From contig NZ_CP141945.1 of assembly GCF_035658495.1 (NCBI RefSeq), positions 831,501-895,500 on the forward strand: a stretch of 64,000 nt of DNA. The letters are read 5' to 3'. This stretch comes from Novosphingobium sp. RL4 (lineage in GTDB: Bacteria; Pseudomonadota; Alphaproteobacteria; Sphingomonadales; Sphingomonadaceae). Below, piece by piece: positions 27,011 to 35,778 of the stretch. A model generated the notes under the pieces. The model saw only the letters and a program-made list of their open reading frames with translations. It made no database searches and had not been told where the DNA came from. Each line of letters opens with the position of its first letter. The stretch's first letter is position 1. The translations under genes and the position numbers were made by a program.

Positions 27011-30000
27011 TTGCCCGCACCCTCGAACTCTCGGTCAGGGCACGGTGGTTCGTCGCCTTCCTGACCCTGCTCGTCGCCGGGTTCGGTCTCTGGCAGCTTG
27101 CGAAGCTGCCGATCGACGCCGTGCCCGACGTCACCAACCGGCAGGTCCAGATCAGCACCTTCAATCCCACGCTCGGCCCCGTGGACATGGAAAAGCAGGT
27201 GACTTTCCCGGTGGAGACCGCGCTTTCCGGCATTCCCGGACTGAACATGACGCGCTCAATATCGCGCAACGGGTTCAGCCAGGTCACCGCCGTCTTCACG
27301 GACGATACCGACATCTACTTCGCCCGCCAGCAAGTGACCGAGCGCCTGGCGCAGGCCCGGGAAAGCCTGCCGCCCGGCGTGCAGCCTACGCTCTCGCCGC
27401 TGAGCACCGGGCTGGGCGAGATCTTCTTCTACTCCGTCGCCTTCCGCCACCCCGACGGCAAGGGCATCGCCACCATTGACGGCAAGGCCGGCTGGCAGTC
27501 CGACGGCAGCTACCTCACGCCCGAAGGCGAACGGCTCACCACCGAACTGGCGAAAGCCGCCTACCTGCGCACCGTGCAGGACTGGATCATCCGCCCCCAG
27601 ATGCGCAACGTGCCCGGCGTGGCCGGTGTCGATTCCAACGGCGGCTACGTGAAGCAGTACCTCGTCGAGCCCAATCTCGCCGCGCTGGCTTCCTACGGCA
27701 TCGCCATCACCGAACTGGCCGACGCACTTGAACGGGCCAACCTCTCGGCCGGCTCGAACTACGTCCGGCGCGGCGGGGAGAGCTTCCTGGTCCGTGCCGA
27801 TGCTCGGCTGAAATCGGTCGAGGAGATCGAGGACGCGGTGGTCGCCACGCGGGCGGGCGTACCCGTGCGCGTCCGGGATCTCGGGCAAGTCGTGATCGGC
27901 GGGGCCGTGCGCACCGGTTCCGGCAGCCGGATGGGCTCCGAGGCGGTGATATCGACCGTGCTCATGCTGGTGGGAGAGAACAGCCGCGTCGTCGCCACCA
28001 GCGCGGCGGACAAGCTGGTGCAGATCAACCGGGCCCTGCCGCCCGACGTGTTCGCGGAGCCGGTCTACAACCGTTCGAAGCTGGTGGACGCCACGATCGC
28101 CACGGTCGAGAAGAACCTGATCGAGGGCGCGTTGCTGGTCATCGTCGTGCTGTTCCTGCTGCTGGGCAACATCCGCGCGGCGCTGATCACGGCGGCGGTC
28201 ATTCCGATCACCATGCTGATGACGGCATCGGGGATGAACGGACTGGGCGTCTCGGGCAATCTCATGAGCCTTGGCGCGCTGGACTTCGGGCTGATCGTGG
28301 ACGGCGCGGTCATCATCGTCGAGAACGCGCTGCGCCGTCTTGCGGAACGGCAGGAACACGAGGGCCGCCTGCTAACCCGGCCTGAGCGCATGGAGGAAAC
28401 CACGCTGGCCGCGCGCGAGATGATCCGGCCCACGGTCTACGGCCAGCTCATCATCTTCCTGGTTTTCGTCCCCCTGCTGACGTTCCAGGGCGTGGAGGGC
28501 AAGACCTTCTCCCCCATGGCGATCACGCTGATGATCGCACTGGCCAGCGCTTTCGTGCTCTCGCTCACTTTCGTCCCGGCCATGGTCGCGCTGGTGATCA
28601 CCGGCAAGGTCAGCGAGACCGAGGTCAGGCCGATCCGCTGGTTCAAGGAAAGATACGCGCCGGTGCTGGCGAAGGCGGTGGCGCGGCCGCTGCCCTTCGT
28701 TCTGGGCGGCGCGGGCGTGTTCGCGGCCGCCGTCCTCGCATTCGGGATGCTCGGCGAGGAATTCATGCCGCAGCTCGACGAGAAGGACATCACCGTCACC
28801 AACTTCCGCGTACCGTCCGCCTCGATCGACCAGTCCACCCGGATGCAGCTCCATCTGGAGAACACGCTCAAGACCCTGCCGGAAGTGGCGCTGGTATTCT
28901 CCAAGAACGGCAATGCCGACCTCGGCACCGACCCGATGCCGCCGAACGCTTCGGACACTTACGTCATTCCCAAACCTGAAAGCGAATGGCCGCCAGAAGT
29001 CCGCAGCAAGGCGGATATCCTGCGGCGCATCGAGGAGAAGATGAAGCCGCTGATCGGAAACCGGGCGGAAATCCAGCAGCCGATCCAGATGCGCTTCAAC
29101 GAACTGATCGCCGGGGTCCGCGCCGATGTCGCGGTGAAGCTCTATGGCGACGATCTTGAGCAGATGAGCAGGCAGGCAGGCAGGATCGCCGCCGTGCTGC
29201 GCCGGATACCCGGCGCGGGCGACGTCAGCGCCGAACAGACTTCCGGCGCGCCCACCTTCGACGTCAGGATCGACCGGCAGGCCGCCGCGCGCCACGGACT
29301 GTCGGTGGAAGAAGTGGCCAACACGGTCGCCGCCGCGCTTGGCGGGCGCGAGGCGGGGCTATTGTTCGAAGGGGATCGCCGCTTCGCAGTGGTCGTGCGC
29401 CTGCCCGACGCCCAGCGCGACGACCTCGAGACGCTCGGCGCGATCCCCGTCATGCTCCCGGCGGACGGCGGACAGATCGCCCGGTCCATCCCGCTCCGCG
29501 AAGTCGCGCGGTTCAGCTATACCCAGGGCCTGAACCAGATCAGCCGCGAAAACGGCAAGCGCATGGTCGTGGTGCAGGTCAACGTGCGCGGGCGTGACCT
29601 TGGCGGATTCGTGTCCGAAGCGCGGGAGAAGGTCGACGCGCTCAGCCTGCCTGCCGGGATGTACACCGACTGGGGCGGCACCTTCGAGAGCCTTCAGTCC
29701 GCGCGCCTGCGCCTGCTGATAGTGGTGCCGATCTGCTTCATCGCGATCTACGCTCTGCTCTACATGGCGCTCGGCACGTTCGGGTCGGCGGCCATCGTGT
29801 TCAGCGCCGTGCCGATGGCGCTGGCGGGCGGCGTCTTCGCCCTGCTCCTGCGCGGCATACCGTTCTCGATCACGGCGGCGGTCGGCTTCATCGCGCTGTC
29901 CGGCGTGGCGGTGCTCAACGGGCTCGTCATGATGAGCGCGATCCGCAAACGGCGCGACGAGGGCCAGCCGATCGAGGAGGCGATCGTCGGCGGCGCCATG

Positions 30001-30204
30001 GAACGCGTTCGGCCGGTGCTGATGACCGCACTGGTGGCCAGCCTCGGCTTCGTGCCGATGGCACTGGCGACCGGCACCGGCGCGGAAGTCCAGCGGCCGC
30101 TCGCCACGGTGGTGATCGGCGGGCTCGTCACCTGCACGGTGCTGACCCTGCTGGTGCTTCCGGCGATCACGGCGCTTGCCGCGCGGCGGCGCCAGGTCTC
30201 CTGA
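27007..30204 (+). CDS. czcA: CzcA-type heavy-metal RND efflux pump
   Basis: A 1065-residue inner-membrane proton/metal antiporter of the HME-RND class. The transmembrane-4 signature DFGLIVDGAVIIVEN matches the heavy-metal consensus with the essential Asp and Glu. The start MIARTLELSVRARWFVAFLT and PIDAVPDVTNRQVQISTFNP are characteristic of CzcA/CnrA/NccA. Two large periplasmic loops and twelve membrane helices are present, and the length is normal. It starts at 27007, overlapping the czcB stop (ATGA). An intrinsic terminator follows. Divalent cobalt, zinc, cadmium or nickel are the family's usual substrates; the exact one is not determined here. Confidence 0.94.
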   Translation: MIARTLELSVRARWFVAFLTLLVAGFGLWQLAKLPIDAVPDVTNRQVQISTFNPTLGPVDMEKQVTFPVETALSGIPGLNMTRSISRNGFSQVTAVFTDDTDIYFARQQVTERLAQARESLPPGVQPTLSPLSTGLGEIFFYSVAFRHPDGKGIATIDGKAGWQSDGSYLTPEGERLTTELAKAAYLRTVQDWIIRPQMRNVPGVAGVDSNGGYVKQYLVEPNLAALASYGIAITELADALERANLSAGSNYVRRGGESFLVRADARLKSVEEIEDAVVATRAGVPVRVRDLGQVVIGGAVRTGSGSRMGSEAVISTVLMLVGENSRVVATSAADKLVQINRALPPDVFAEPVYNRSKLVDATIATVEKNLIEGALLVIVVLFLLLGNIRAALITAAVIPITMLMTASGMNGLGVSGNLMSLGALDFGLIVDGAVIIVENALRRLAERQEHEGRLLTRPERMEETTLAAREMIRPTVYGQLIIFLVFVPLLTFQGVEGKTFSPMAITLMIALASAFVLSLTFVPAMVALVITGKVSETEVRPIRWFKERYAPVLAKAVARPLPFVLGGAGVFAAAVLAFGMLGEEFMPQLDEKDITVTNFRVPSASIDQSTRMQLHLENTLKTLPEVALVFSKNGNADLGTDPMPPNASDTYVIPKPESEWPPEVRSKADILRRIEEKMKPLIGNRAEIQQPIQMRFNELIAGVRADVAVKLYGDDLEQMSRQAGRIAAVLRRIPGAGDVSAEQTSGAPTFDVRIDRQAAARHGLSVEEVANTVAAALGGREAGLLFEGDRRFAVVVRLPDAQRDDLETLGAIPVMLPADGGQIARSIPLREVARFSYTQGLNQISRENGKRMVVVQVNVRGRDLGGFVSEAREKVDALSLPAGMYTDWGGTFESLQSARLRLLIVVPICFIAIYALLYMALGTFGSAAIVFSAVPMALAGGVFALLLRGIPFSITAAVGFIALSGVAVLNGLVMMSAIRKRRDEGQPIEEAIVGGAMERVRPVLMTALVASLGFVPMALATGTGAEVQRPLATVVIGGLVTCTVLTLLVLPAITALAARRRQVS

Positions 30205-30210
30205 AACGGG

Positions 30211-30249
30211 ACCGGCAGCCCGCGCGCGCGCGCGCGGACTGCCGGTTTT
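30211..30249 (+). terminator. Intrinsic terminator of the czc operon with a (CG)8 loop
   Basis: ACCGGCAG (30211-30218) pairs with CTGCCGGT (30239-30246), followed by TTTT. The 20-nt loop contains eight consecutive CG dinucleotides (30221-30236). Confidence 0.8.
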
Positions 30250-30428
30250 CCACGAAAAATCGTGCTTCCCCAGCGGTAAAGGGGTCATTCGCCCCATCGC
30301 GCAAAGCGGCGGCTCGGCCAGAGTTTCCACGAATTCGCAAGTTTGTGCCGCGCACGCGCCTCACAAAAGCAAAATCGACCGGGCGAAAGGGGCAGCCTGC
30401 GCTCAACGGGTTCAAGGAGAAACAAGCC

Positions 30429-31184
30429 ATGATGACGTGCAAGCGCCTTATCCAGACATCGGGCATCGCCCTTGCCCTTGCGGCCAGCGTCGCGGCGGTC
30501 CTTCCCGCGCAGGCCCACGGGATCTGGTTCGCGCAGCGCGCGCGCCAGCTTGCCCTGGTCTACGGCGTCGGCGCGGACGACCTCGACGCGGTCGCCCGGG
30601 AAAGCAAGCTCACGCTCGTGAAGGGCTATGACGAAGACTGGCTGGACGTGAACGTCAGGCTGCGCGACGCCGGCGCCATTCCCGTGGTCGACAGCGACGA
30701 ACCGGTGGCGGCGGTGGCGGCGGTGATGGACTACGGCATCTGGACCAAGGATGCGGCCGGCGAATTCCACAACAAGGGCCGCGACGAAGTGCCCGGCGCC
30801 ACGCTCAGCGAACACAACTGGAAATACGCGGTGCATCTGACCCGCATGCCCACCCGGCAGGTTCCCTTGCTGGCCGGGCAGACCCTCCAGCTCGTGCCGG
30901 TCGGAACCGACATCCCCCAGAAGATGGGGCAGCCGATGAAGGTCCGCGTCTACTTCGAAGGCAAGCCGGTGGCCGGTGCGCAGGTCATGACGGACTACGT
31001 CAACGATCCCGACGAAGTGCCCGTGAAGACCGACGGCGAGGGCTATGCCACGATCAGGTTGCGCAACCAGGGCATCAACGTGCTGATGGCGATCTTCGTC
31101 AGCCCGACCGACAATCCCGTGAAGTACCAGCAGGTCGAGCACCGCGCCTCGCTGTCCTTCGTGCTGCCGCATCTCCCCGAATAG
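30429..31184 (+). CDS. DUF4198-family periplasmic protein
   Basis: A 251-residue secreted protein. AAGGAG lies 11 bases before the ATG at 30429, and a signal peptide ends at PAQAHG, leaving a mature N-terminal His, a possible metal ligand. The body (HGIWFAQRARQLALVYG, ending VEHRASLSFVLPHL) resembles DUF4198 proteins, a family that includes NikM-like domains of nickel/cobalt uptake systems. It starts a four-gene run with a small periplasmic protein, a HupE/UreJ-type permease and an anchored periplasmic protein. Role in metal handling is inferred from the neighbours and family. Confidence 0.82.
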   Translation: MMTCKRLIQTSGIALALAASVAAVLPAQAHGIWFAQRARQLALVYGVGADDLDAVARESKLTLVKGYDEDWLDVNVRLRDAGAIPVVDSDEPVAAVAAVMDYGIWTKDAAGEFHNKGRDEVPGATLSEHNWKYAVHLTRMPTRQVPLLAGQTLQLVPVGTDIPQKMGQPMKVRVYFEGKPVAGAQVMTDYVNDPDEVPVKTDGEGYATIRLRNQGINVLMAIFVSPTDNPVKYQQVEHRASLSFVLPHLPE

Positions 31185-31238
31185 GCGCCTAACCGAGCCT
31201 CCCTGCATCCCCCCGTTTTCCGACAGGAGCCATTCCCG

Positions 31239-31622
31239 ATGAACACCCAGCCTATCGTCGCCGCTCTCGCTGCCGTCCTTCTTGCCTCGGTCCCCGCCAC
31301 CGCGTTCGCGCATGGCAGCATGAAACCGCAGCACGGCGGCATCGTCGCCATGTCGGGCGAGATCCTGGTCGAAATGGTGAAGACGCCCAAGGGCGTGAGC
31401 TTCTACGTCAGCGAGGAAGACGAACCCGTTCCGGCAAGCGGCTTCGACGCGAAGGTCACGGTTACCGCCGCCGGCAAGAAGACCCAGACCCCGCTCGTCG
31501 CCGCAGGGGGCAACAGGTTCTCCGCGCCGGGCCTCGCCGCGCCGAAGGGTTCGAAGGTCGTCGTCTCGCTCGTCAACAAGCGCGACCAGGCCAAGACCTT
31601 CGCCTCGTTCACGACGAACTGA
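31239..31622 (+). CDS. Small periplasmic protein of the HupE operon
   Basis: A 127-residue secreted protein with a signal peptide ending at TAFAHG, again leaving His near the mature N-terminus, then MKPQHGG, so several potential metal ligands cluster there. The rest is beta-rich (EILVEMVKTPKGVSFYVSEE). CAGGAG precedes the ATG. I know no characterised member. It is transcribed with, and one base upstream of, the HupE-like permease. Confidence 0.75.
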   Translation: MNTQPIVAALAAVLLASVPATAFAHGSMKPQHGGIVAMSGEILVEMVKTPKGVSFYVSEEDEPVPASGFDAKVTVTAAGKKTQTPLVAAGGNRFSAPGLAAPKGSKVVVSLVNKRDQAKTFASFTTN

Positions 31623-31623
31623 C

Positions 31624-32370
31624 ATGCACCCGGCAGCCATTCCCCGGCTCGGCCGCCGTTCCTTCACGGACAGGCGGCGCCTGACCTTCGCCGCCGCCGC
31701 GATCGCGGCTTTGCTGCTGGCACTGGTCAGTTCCATCGCCCGGGCGCACGGCGTCGCCGAAAACGACGCCGCCTTCATCGAGGGCACTTCCGGGGTGAAC
31801 ATCATCCCGTACATGTACCTCGGCGCCAAGCACATGGTGACGGGCTACGACCACCTGCTGTTCCTGTGCGGCGTGATCTTCTTCCTTTACCGGATGAAGG
31901 ACGTGGGCGCCTACGTCACGCTCTTCGCGCTCGGGCACAGTTCCACCCTGCTGATCGGCGTCATCTTCGACCTTCGCGCCAATCCCTATATCGTCGACGC
32001 CATCATCGGGCTGTCCGTGGCCTACAAGGCTTTCGACAACCTCGACGGGTTTCGCACGGTCTTCGGCATCTCGCCCAACCCCAAGGCGGCTGTGCTGATC
32101 TTCGGGTTCTTCCACGGGTTCGGACTGGCCACCAAATTGCAGGAACTGACCATGTCCGGCGACGGGCTGATCCCCAACCTCATCGCCTTCAACCTCGGCG
32201 TCGAGATGGGCCAGCTCATGGCGCTTTCGCTGATCCTGCTCGCTATGAACCTGTGGCGGATGACGCCCAGCTTCCAGCGCAGCGCCATCGCCGCCAACGC
32301 CGCGCTGATGTGTGCGGGCTTCGTGCTCGTGGGTTTCCAGCTCACCGGCTATTTCACCAAGGGAGCCTGA
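31624..32370 (+). CDS. HupE/UreJ-family membrane permease
   Basis: A 248-residue inner-membrane protein with about seven helices. GAKHMVTGYDHLLFLCGVIF and FALGHSSTLLIGVIF contain the His-Asp motifs of HupE/UreJ proteins, which bind and move nickel or cobalt; FGFFHGFGLATKLQEL holds another conserved His. The N-terminus has a cleavable-looking segment ending SIARAHG. It sits between two periplasmic proteins in a probable metal-import operon, immediately downstream of a metal-efflux operon. The metal is not proven. Confidence 0.87.
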   Translation: MHPAAIPRLGRRSFTDRRRLTFAAAAIAALLLALVSSIARAHGVAENDAAFIEGTSGVNIIPYMYLGAKHMVTGYDHLLFLCGVIFFLYRMKDVGAYVTLFALGHSSTLLIGVIFDLRANPYIVDAIIGLSVAYKAFDNLDGFRTVFGISPNPKAAVLIFGFFHGFGLATKLQELTMSGDGLIPNLIAFNLGVEMGQLMALSLILLAMNLWRMTPSFQRSAIAANAALMCAGFVLVGFQLTGYFTKGA

Positions 32371-32371
32371 C

Positions 32372-33004
32372 ATGACGGCCCAGACGATGACCCCCAAATC
32401 CACGCTGCCCGCCTCCATCCACGCATCGCCGCGGGCGCTGGCCAGGGCCACGCTCGGCGCGGCAGCCGCCGCTGCCGTCATTCTCGTGGCCTTCGTGCTT
32501 CCCGCCGAAGCCGGGATCGATCCGACCGGCATCGGCAAGGCGCTTGGCATCGCGGGCATGGCGCAGGGAAGCCCGGAAGCGGAAACGGCCGCTGCATCCG
32601 CTCCTGCGGGTGCCATCGCTGCCGGCGCGCTGCCGATCCCCACCCGATCTGCCATTGAGCGCACCGGCGCCTTGCGCAGCGACGAGATGACGATCCACCT
32701 TGCCCCGCACAGCGGTCAGGAGATCAAGGCCCACATGAAGGCGGGCGACGGGTTCGTCTTCGAATGGCGCGCTGCCGGCGGACCGGTGAAAGTGGACATG
32801 CACGGCGAACACCCCGATGCCCCGGACGGCGAATTCACGAGCTACTGGGCCGAGCGTTCGCTCGAAAGCGCACGGGGAGAGTTCACCGCCCCGTTCGAGG
32901 GCACGCATGGCTGGTACTGGCGCAACAAGGGAGACACCCCCGTTACCATCACCGTGCGCACGACCGGCTTCTACAAGGACCTGTTCAAGCCCGCGCACGA
33001 CTAG
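32372..33004 (+). CDS. Membrane-anchored periplasmic protein of the HupE operon
   Basis: A 210-residue protein starting one base after the HupE stop. One membrane helix near residues 28-48 (LGAAAAAAVILVAFVLPAEA) anchors a periplasmic domain with a low-complexity Ala linker and a beta-rich end (TIHLAPHSGQEIKAHMKAGD, then VDMHGEHPDAPDGEFTSYW). The MHGEHPD segment is a possible metal site. Similar proteins are annotated as 'transmembrane anchor protein' in sphingomonads; no biochemical role is known to me. Confidence 0.8.
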   Translation: MTAQTMTPKSTLPASIHASPRALARATLGAAAAAAVILVAFVLPAEAGIDPTGIGKALGIAGMAQGSPEAETAAASAPAGAIAAGALPIPTRSAIERTGALRSDEMTIHLAPHSGQEIKAHMKAGDGFVFEWRAAGGPVKVDMHGEHPDAPDGEFTSYWAERSLESARGEFTAPFEGTHGWYWRNKGDTPVTITVRTTGFYKDLFKPAHD

Positions 33005-33043
33005 GCGCAGCGCCCTGCGGCTCCGCACGCGGGGCGCTGCGCC
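33004..33043 (+). terminator. Hairpin ending the HupE operon
   Basis: GGCGCAGCGCCC (33004-33015) and GGGCGCTGCGCC (33032-33043) form a perfect 12-bp stem, followed by CCTTCTC. It overlaps the stop codon of the upstream gene. Confidence 0.6.
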
Positions 33044-33375
33044 CCTTCTCGAACCCGTGGCCGCCCCGGCGCTGCCACGGGTTCTTTCTTTCCCGGAGAA
33101 CCGTGCGCCTGAAGCGGCAGAATCTGCCGGAATCGAGCCGATTCCGGGCCGCTTTCCACGAGCGGCATAAAGCGCGGCCAGGTGTCATTTTTCGTCATAT
33201 TCGGCCGCCGGCCCCGCCCGTTTCGATCAAAGATACGCGTATCGATCCATAAGCTCGGACTTGCAGAACAGAGCCGCCGACCACGCAAGACCGGACAGAT
33301 GCAGGCCCGGCACAGGAATAGGGCGAGCGAAAAAAGCAGGCAGGACAGACAACGCACCTTATGAGGGGTCACGAC
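33005..33375. other. Promoter region of the siderophore-type receptor; no gene seen
   Basis: 371 bp. After the terminator it holds a 15-bp palindrome CGGCAG-AAT-CTGCCG (33115-33129) and a 12-bp palindrome GATACGCGTATC (33232-33243), both plausible operators for metal-responsive control of the TonB receptor. No coding frame has a ribosome site or family resemblance. Confidence 0.5.
33232..33243. promoter_or_regulatory. 12-bp perfect palindrome upstream of a TonB receptor
   Basis: GATACGCGTATC is self-complementary and lies 132 bp before the receptor start, in an AT-richer stretch. It does not match a Fur or Zur box that I know, so the regulator is open. Confidence 0.3.
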
Positions 33376-35511
33376 ATGACACGATGGAAGTCCGCATTGA
33401 ACATCGCCCTCGCCACGGGCTGCGCGATGATCGCCTTTCCTGCCTGCGCCGAGGAGGCGGCGGCACCCGAGAATGCATCGGCGAGCGACATCGTCGTCAA
33501 CGGCAAGCGTGAACAGTATCGCGGCGACGTGCCGCTCAAGGAGGTGCCGCAAAGCATCCAGCAGATCGACGGCAAGATGCTGGCCGATCTCAACATCACC
33601 CGGCTGGACAGCGCGCTCGATCTCGCCAGCGGCATTGCCCGCCAGAACAACTTCGGCGGCCTGTGGGACGCCTTCGCCATACGCGGCTTCGCAGGCGACG
33701 AGAACTTCCCGAGCGGCTTCCTGGTCAACGGGTTCAACGGCGGACGCGGCTATGGCGGCCCGCGCGATGCATCGAACATCGAACGGATCGACATCCTGAA
33801 AGGCCCCAACGGCGCGGTCTTCGGGCGCGGCGAACCGGGCGGCACGGTGAACATCATCACCAAGAAGGCCACCACGGACGACAGCTTCGGCAGCTTCGCC
33901 GTTTCCGGCGGCAGCTACGACACCTACCGGATCGAGGGTGACTACAACCTCAAGCTGACCGACAGCCTGGCCCTGCGCGTCAACGGCGCCGCGCAGGAGG
34001 CCGACAGCTTCCGCGACTACATCTGGTCACGCAAGAAGGTGCTCACGCCCTCCGTGCTGTTCCGGCCCGGCGCGAACACCACGCTGACTTACGAGATGGA
34101 GGTCGTCGACCAGTACGTGTTCTTCGATCGCGGCACGATCGCGGTCGACGGCGAACTGGGCGTGGTTCCGCGCTCGCGCTTCTTCGGCGAGCCCGGTGAC
34201 GGCCCCAATCACATCACCGTCTTCGGTCATCAGGCGCAGGCCCAGCAGGACCTTGGCGGGGACTGGGTGGTGCTGGCCGGCTTCAACTACCGCGAGACCA
34301 CTTTCGACGGCTACTCCAGCGATGCCGAACTGTCAGGCAGCCGCCAGACCCTGGAGGAGACCGGAAACTATCTCGCCCGCCAGCGCCGCTACCGCGACTA
34401 TGACACCACCTACATGGCGGCCCGCGCCGAGATTTCGGGCAAGCTGCGCACCGGGCCCTTCACGCACCACGTGCTGATCGGCGCCGACTGGGACAAGTTC
34501 GAGATCGATACGCTCTCGATGCGGTTCCGTCCCGCCGCCTACACCGCCGGATCGCCGATCACGGCGGCCAACAATGCGATCGACATCTACAACCCGGTCT
34601 ACGGCCAGTTGCCGGCGACATCCTCGGTGGTCCAGGACACTTTCGAGACGCAGCGTGCCTGGGGTATCTATTTCCAGGACCAGATCGACATCACCGACCG
34701 GTTCAAGATCCGGGGCGGCGGGCGCTTCGATCACTTCAACCAGAAGATCGACACCGGCATCCATTCCACCCGCACCCGCTTCAGCCCCTCCGTCGGCCTG
34801 CTCTACGAACTGACCGACACCTTCAGCCTCTATGCCAGCTACGGCACCGGCTTCCGCCCCAACAGCGGCGTGGACGCGGCGGGAAGCGCCTTTGCACCGG
34901 AAACCAGCAAGTCCTACGAAGCGGGGCTGCGCTACGTTTCGCCCGACAACGCGATCACCGCCTCGCTCGCGGCGTACCACATGAAGAAGAACGGCGTGCT
35001 GACCGCCGACCCGCTCAATGCCGGGTTCAGCCTCGCGGGCGGCAAGGCCCGCAGCCGGGGCATCGAGGCAGATATCAACGCCAACCTGCCGGGCGGGTTC
35101 AAGCTCTACGCCACATACGCCTATACCGACGCCGTCTGGACCGAATCCGCGCTCGACCCCGCATTCGGCCTGACCATCAATCCCGGCGATCCGCTCATCA
35201 ACATCCCCAAGCATGCCGGCAACCTGCTGGTGACGAAGGAATTCGATGCCGGGAATGCCGGCGTGTTCACGCTGGGCGGCGGCATCAGCGCGGCCAGCAA
35301 GCGACTGGGCGAGACCGGCTACGATTTCTGGCTGCCCGGCTACACCCTGGTCCGCGCCATGGCCAGCTACAAGCCGAGCGAGCAGATCAAGTTCAGCCTC
35401 GACGTCACCAATCTCTTCGACAAGACCTGGTACGCCGCCTCCTACCACCGTTACTGGATAACGCCCGGCACGCCCCGCACCATCACGCTGCGCGCCGACT
35501 TCTCCTTCTGA
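33376..35511 (+). CDS. TonB-dependent siderophore receptor
   Basis: A 711-residue outer-membrane receptor. GAGGGG precedes the ATG at 33376, and a signal peptide ends near FPACAEEA. The plug has SDIVVNGKREQYRGDVPLKE, FAIRGFAGDENFPSGFLVNG and RIDILKGPNGAVFGRGEPGG, the pattern of ferrichrome/FhuA-like siderophore receptors. The barrel ends PRTITLRADFSF with terminal Phe. It lies 371 bp downstream of the HupE operon on the same strand, so a nickel, cobalt or zinc chelate is as likely as an iron siderophore. A terminator follows. Confidence 0.92.
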   Translation: MTRWKSALNIALATGCAMIAFPACAEEAAAPENASASDIVVNGKREQYRGDVPLKEVPQSIQQIDGKMLADLNITRLDSALDLASGIARQNNFGGLWDAFAIRGFAGDENFPSGFLVNGFNGGRGYGGPRDASNIERIDILKGPNGAVFGRGEPGGTVNIITKKATTDDSFGSFAVSGGSYDTYRIEGDYNLKLTDSLALRVNGAAQEADSFRDYIWSRKKVLTPSVLFRPGANTTLTYEMEVVDQYVFFDRGTIAVDGELGVVPRSRFFGEPGDGPNHITVFGHQAQAQQDLGGDWVVLAGFNYRETTFDGYSSDAELSGSRQTLEETGNYLARQRRYRDYDTTYMAARAEISGKLRTGPFTHHVLIGADWDKFEIDTLSMRFRPAAYTAGSPITAANNAIDIYNPVYGQLPATSSVVQDTFETQRAWGIYFQDQIDITDRFKIRGGGRFDHFNQKIDTGIHSTRTRFSPSVGLLYELTDTFSLYASYGTGFRPNSGVDAAGSAFAPETSKSYEAGLRYVSPDNAITASLAAYHMKKNGVLTADPLNAGFSLAGGKARSRGIEADINANLPGGFKLYATYAYTDAVWTESALDPAFGLTINPGDPLINIPKHAGNLLVTKEFDAGNAGVFTLGGGISAASKRLGETGYDFWLPGYTLVRAMASYKPSEQIKFSLDVTNLFDKTWYAASYHRYWITPGTPRTITLRADFSF

Positions 35512-35530
35512 CGCCCGCCTTGCATCGCCC

Positions 35531-35562
35531 GAGGCCGCTCCCGAAAAAGCAGGAGCGGCCTC
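35531..35562 (+). terminator. Intrinsic-type hairpin after the siderophore receptor
   Basis: GAGGCCGCTCC and GGAGCGGCCTC form a perfect 11-bp stem with a 10-nt loop (CGAAAAAGCA), 20 bp past the stop. Confidence 0.7.
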
Positions 35563-35629
35563 GATCTCCTTCCCCCTTCCACAGCGCGGCAGATCGCTTG
35601 CCGGCTTGGCAATCCGGCGGCGAGCAAAC

Positions 35630-35768
35630 TAGGTTCGCGGCAAAATGGCTCGGCGCAACGAGGGAAGGCGCGGCAATATGTATATATTTCAATATTTTCC
35701 GATACGAGCACGAGCCATTCCGGAAAAATCCACGAGGGAGCAGGGTGCCATCCAAGAGTTTATGACCC
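35630..35768 (+). mobile_element. Decayed, internally deleted relative of the MITE at 63,407
   Basis: Bases from about 35630 to 35731 align, in opposite orientation, with about 63542-63643: both read GGCAAAATGGCTC, then GAGGGAAGGCG, then an ATATGT..ATATTTCAA block and a TTCCCGA/TTTCCGA block. The copy ends GAGTTTATGACC like the terminal repeat of the intact element, but about 120 bp of its interior and one terminal repeat are missing. It is AT-rich (ATATGTATATATTTCAAT) and its end lies about 12 bp before the ATG of the 2-hydroxyacid dehydrogenase gene, so it may supply that gene's promoter. Confidence 0.7.
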
Positions 35769-35778
35769 GGGAAATGCC

